Source: Mycobacterium sp. 1081908.1 (GTDB lineage: Bacteria > Actinomycetota > Actinomycetes > Mycobacteriales > Mycobacteriaceae). From it: 35,620 nucleotides of DNA. Positions 35,551-35,620 of this stretch are shown piece by piece (the first letter of the stretch is position 1; each line of letters opens with the position of its first letter). Below the pieces are notes generated by a model that was given only the letters and a program-made list of their open reading frames with translations, did no database searches and was not told where the DNA came from. The stretch lies in assembly GCF_001673535.1 (NCBI RefSeq), contig NZ_LZLY01000036.1, forward strand, positions 1-35,620, in the 5' to 3' direction. The translations under genes and the position numbers were made by a program.

Positions 35551-35620
35551 ACGGTATGTGGGGCTGGGGCCTCGCTCACATGTGAACGTGGGTTGCCGTC
35601 AGGAAGTTGGTCCTGGCGTA

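Overview
The window reads as a chromosomal segment of a high-GC slow-growing Mycobacterium, most like the M. avium complex. The gene order from the Rv3015c-like gene and lpqA through mnmA, iscS, etfBA, the Rv3030-Rv3032 polysaccharide genes, serB2, ctaD, fecB and adhC to nrdF2 follows M. tuberculosis H37Rv (gene order recalled, not aligned here). GTG and TTG starts and 4-bp stop/start overlaps are common. I saw no tRNA, rRNA, CRISPR array, insertion sequence or phage gene, and no gene-free stretch above 300 bp.

Layout. 1-1816: the N-terminal part of a MetE-like protein, lipoprotein LpqA and a small DUF4190 membrane protein. 1896-5875 (minus): an operon of a GNAT N-acyltransferase, a PlsC acyltransferase, an IscS-type cysteine desulfurase and tRNA thiouridylase MnmA, i.e. 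a probable acyl-lipid pair joined to a sulfur-transfer pair. 6084-7880 (minus): etfB-etfA. 8106-11736 (plus): methyltransferase, GH57 enzyme and GT4 glucosyltransferase, translationally coupled, matching the methylglucose lipopolysaccharide/glucan genes.

11759-15213 is an accessory block relative to H37Rv: a short catalase-like protein, a STAS protein, a MarR regulator, a TspO/MBR membrane protein, and a decayed DNA photolyase with at least two internal deletions and three single-base frameshifts. It looks like the remnant of a light/oxidative-stress module. The H37Rv-like backbone resumes at 15297 with a DUF4333 lipoprotein, a hexapeptide acyltransferase, a PQQ-propeller lipoprotein with a small membrane partner, and a secreted TB22.2-like protein.

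19162-26715 (minus) is a long tight operon starting at ctaD (cytochrome aa3 subunit I) and running through serB2, an ABC ATPase, a Nudix hydrolase, echA17 and two methyltransferases. fecB (siderophore-binding lipoprotein) and adhC (zinc alcohol dehydrogenase) are on the plus strand, followed by a DUF3349 gene and nrdF2 on the minus strand. nrdF2 is preceded by two NrdR-box-like palindromes spaced three helical turns apart.

30711-35550 departs from the H37Rv order and is a patch of three TetR regulators, each beside an enzyme gene and a distinct palindrome: TetR with a PYROXD2/CrtI-like flavoprotein (ATGTCACATGTGACAT), SRPBCC protein plus TetR (palindrome overlapping the start codon), and TetR with a short-chain dehydrogenase (two palindromes 32 bp apart). 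The strongest items for follow-up are the decayed photolyase module, the self-contained TetR/operator pairs, the NrdR boxes, and the OlsB/OlsA-like acyltransferase pair. No complete novel defence or mobile system is visible.
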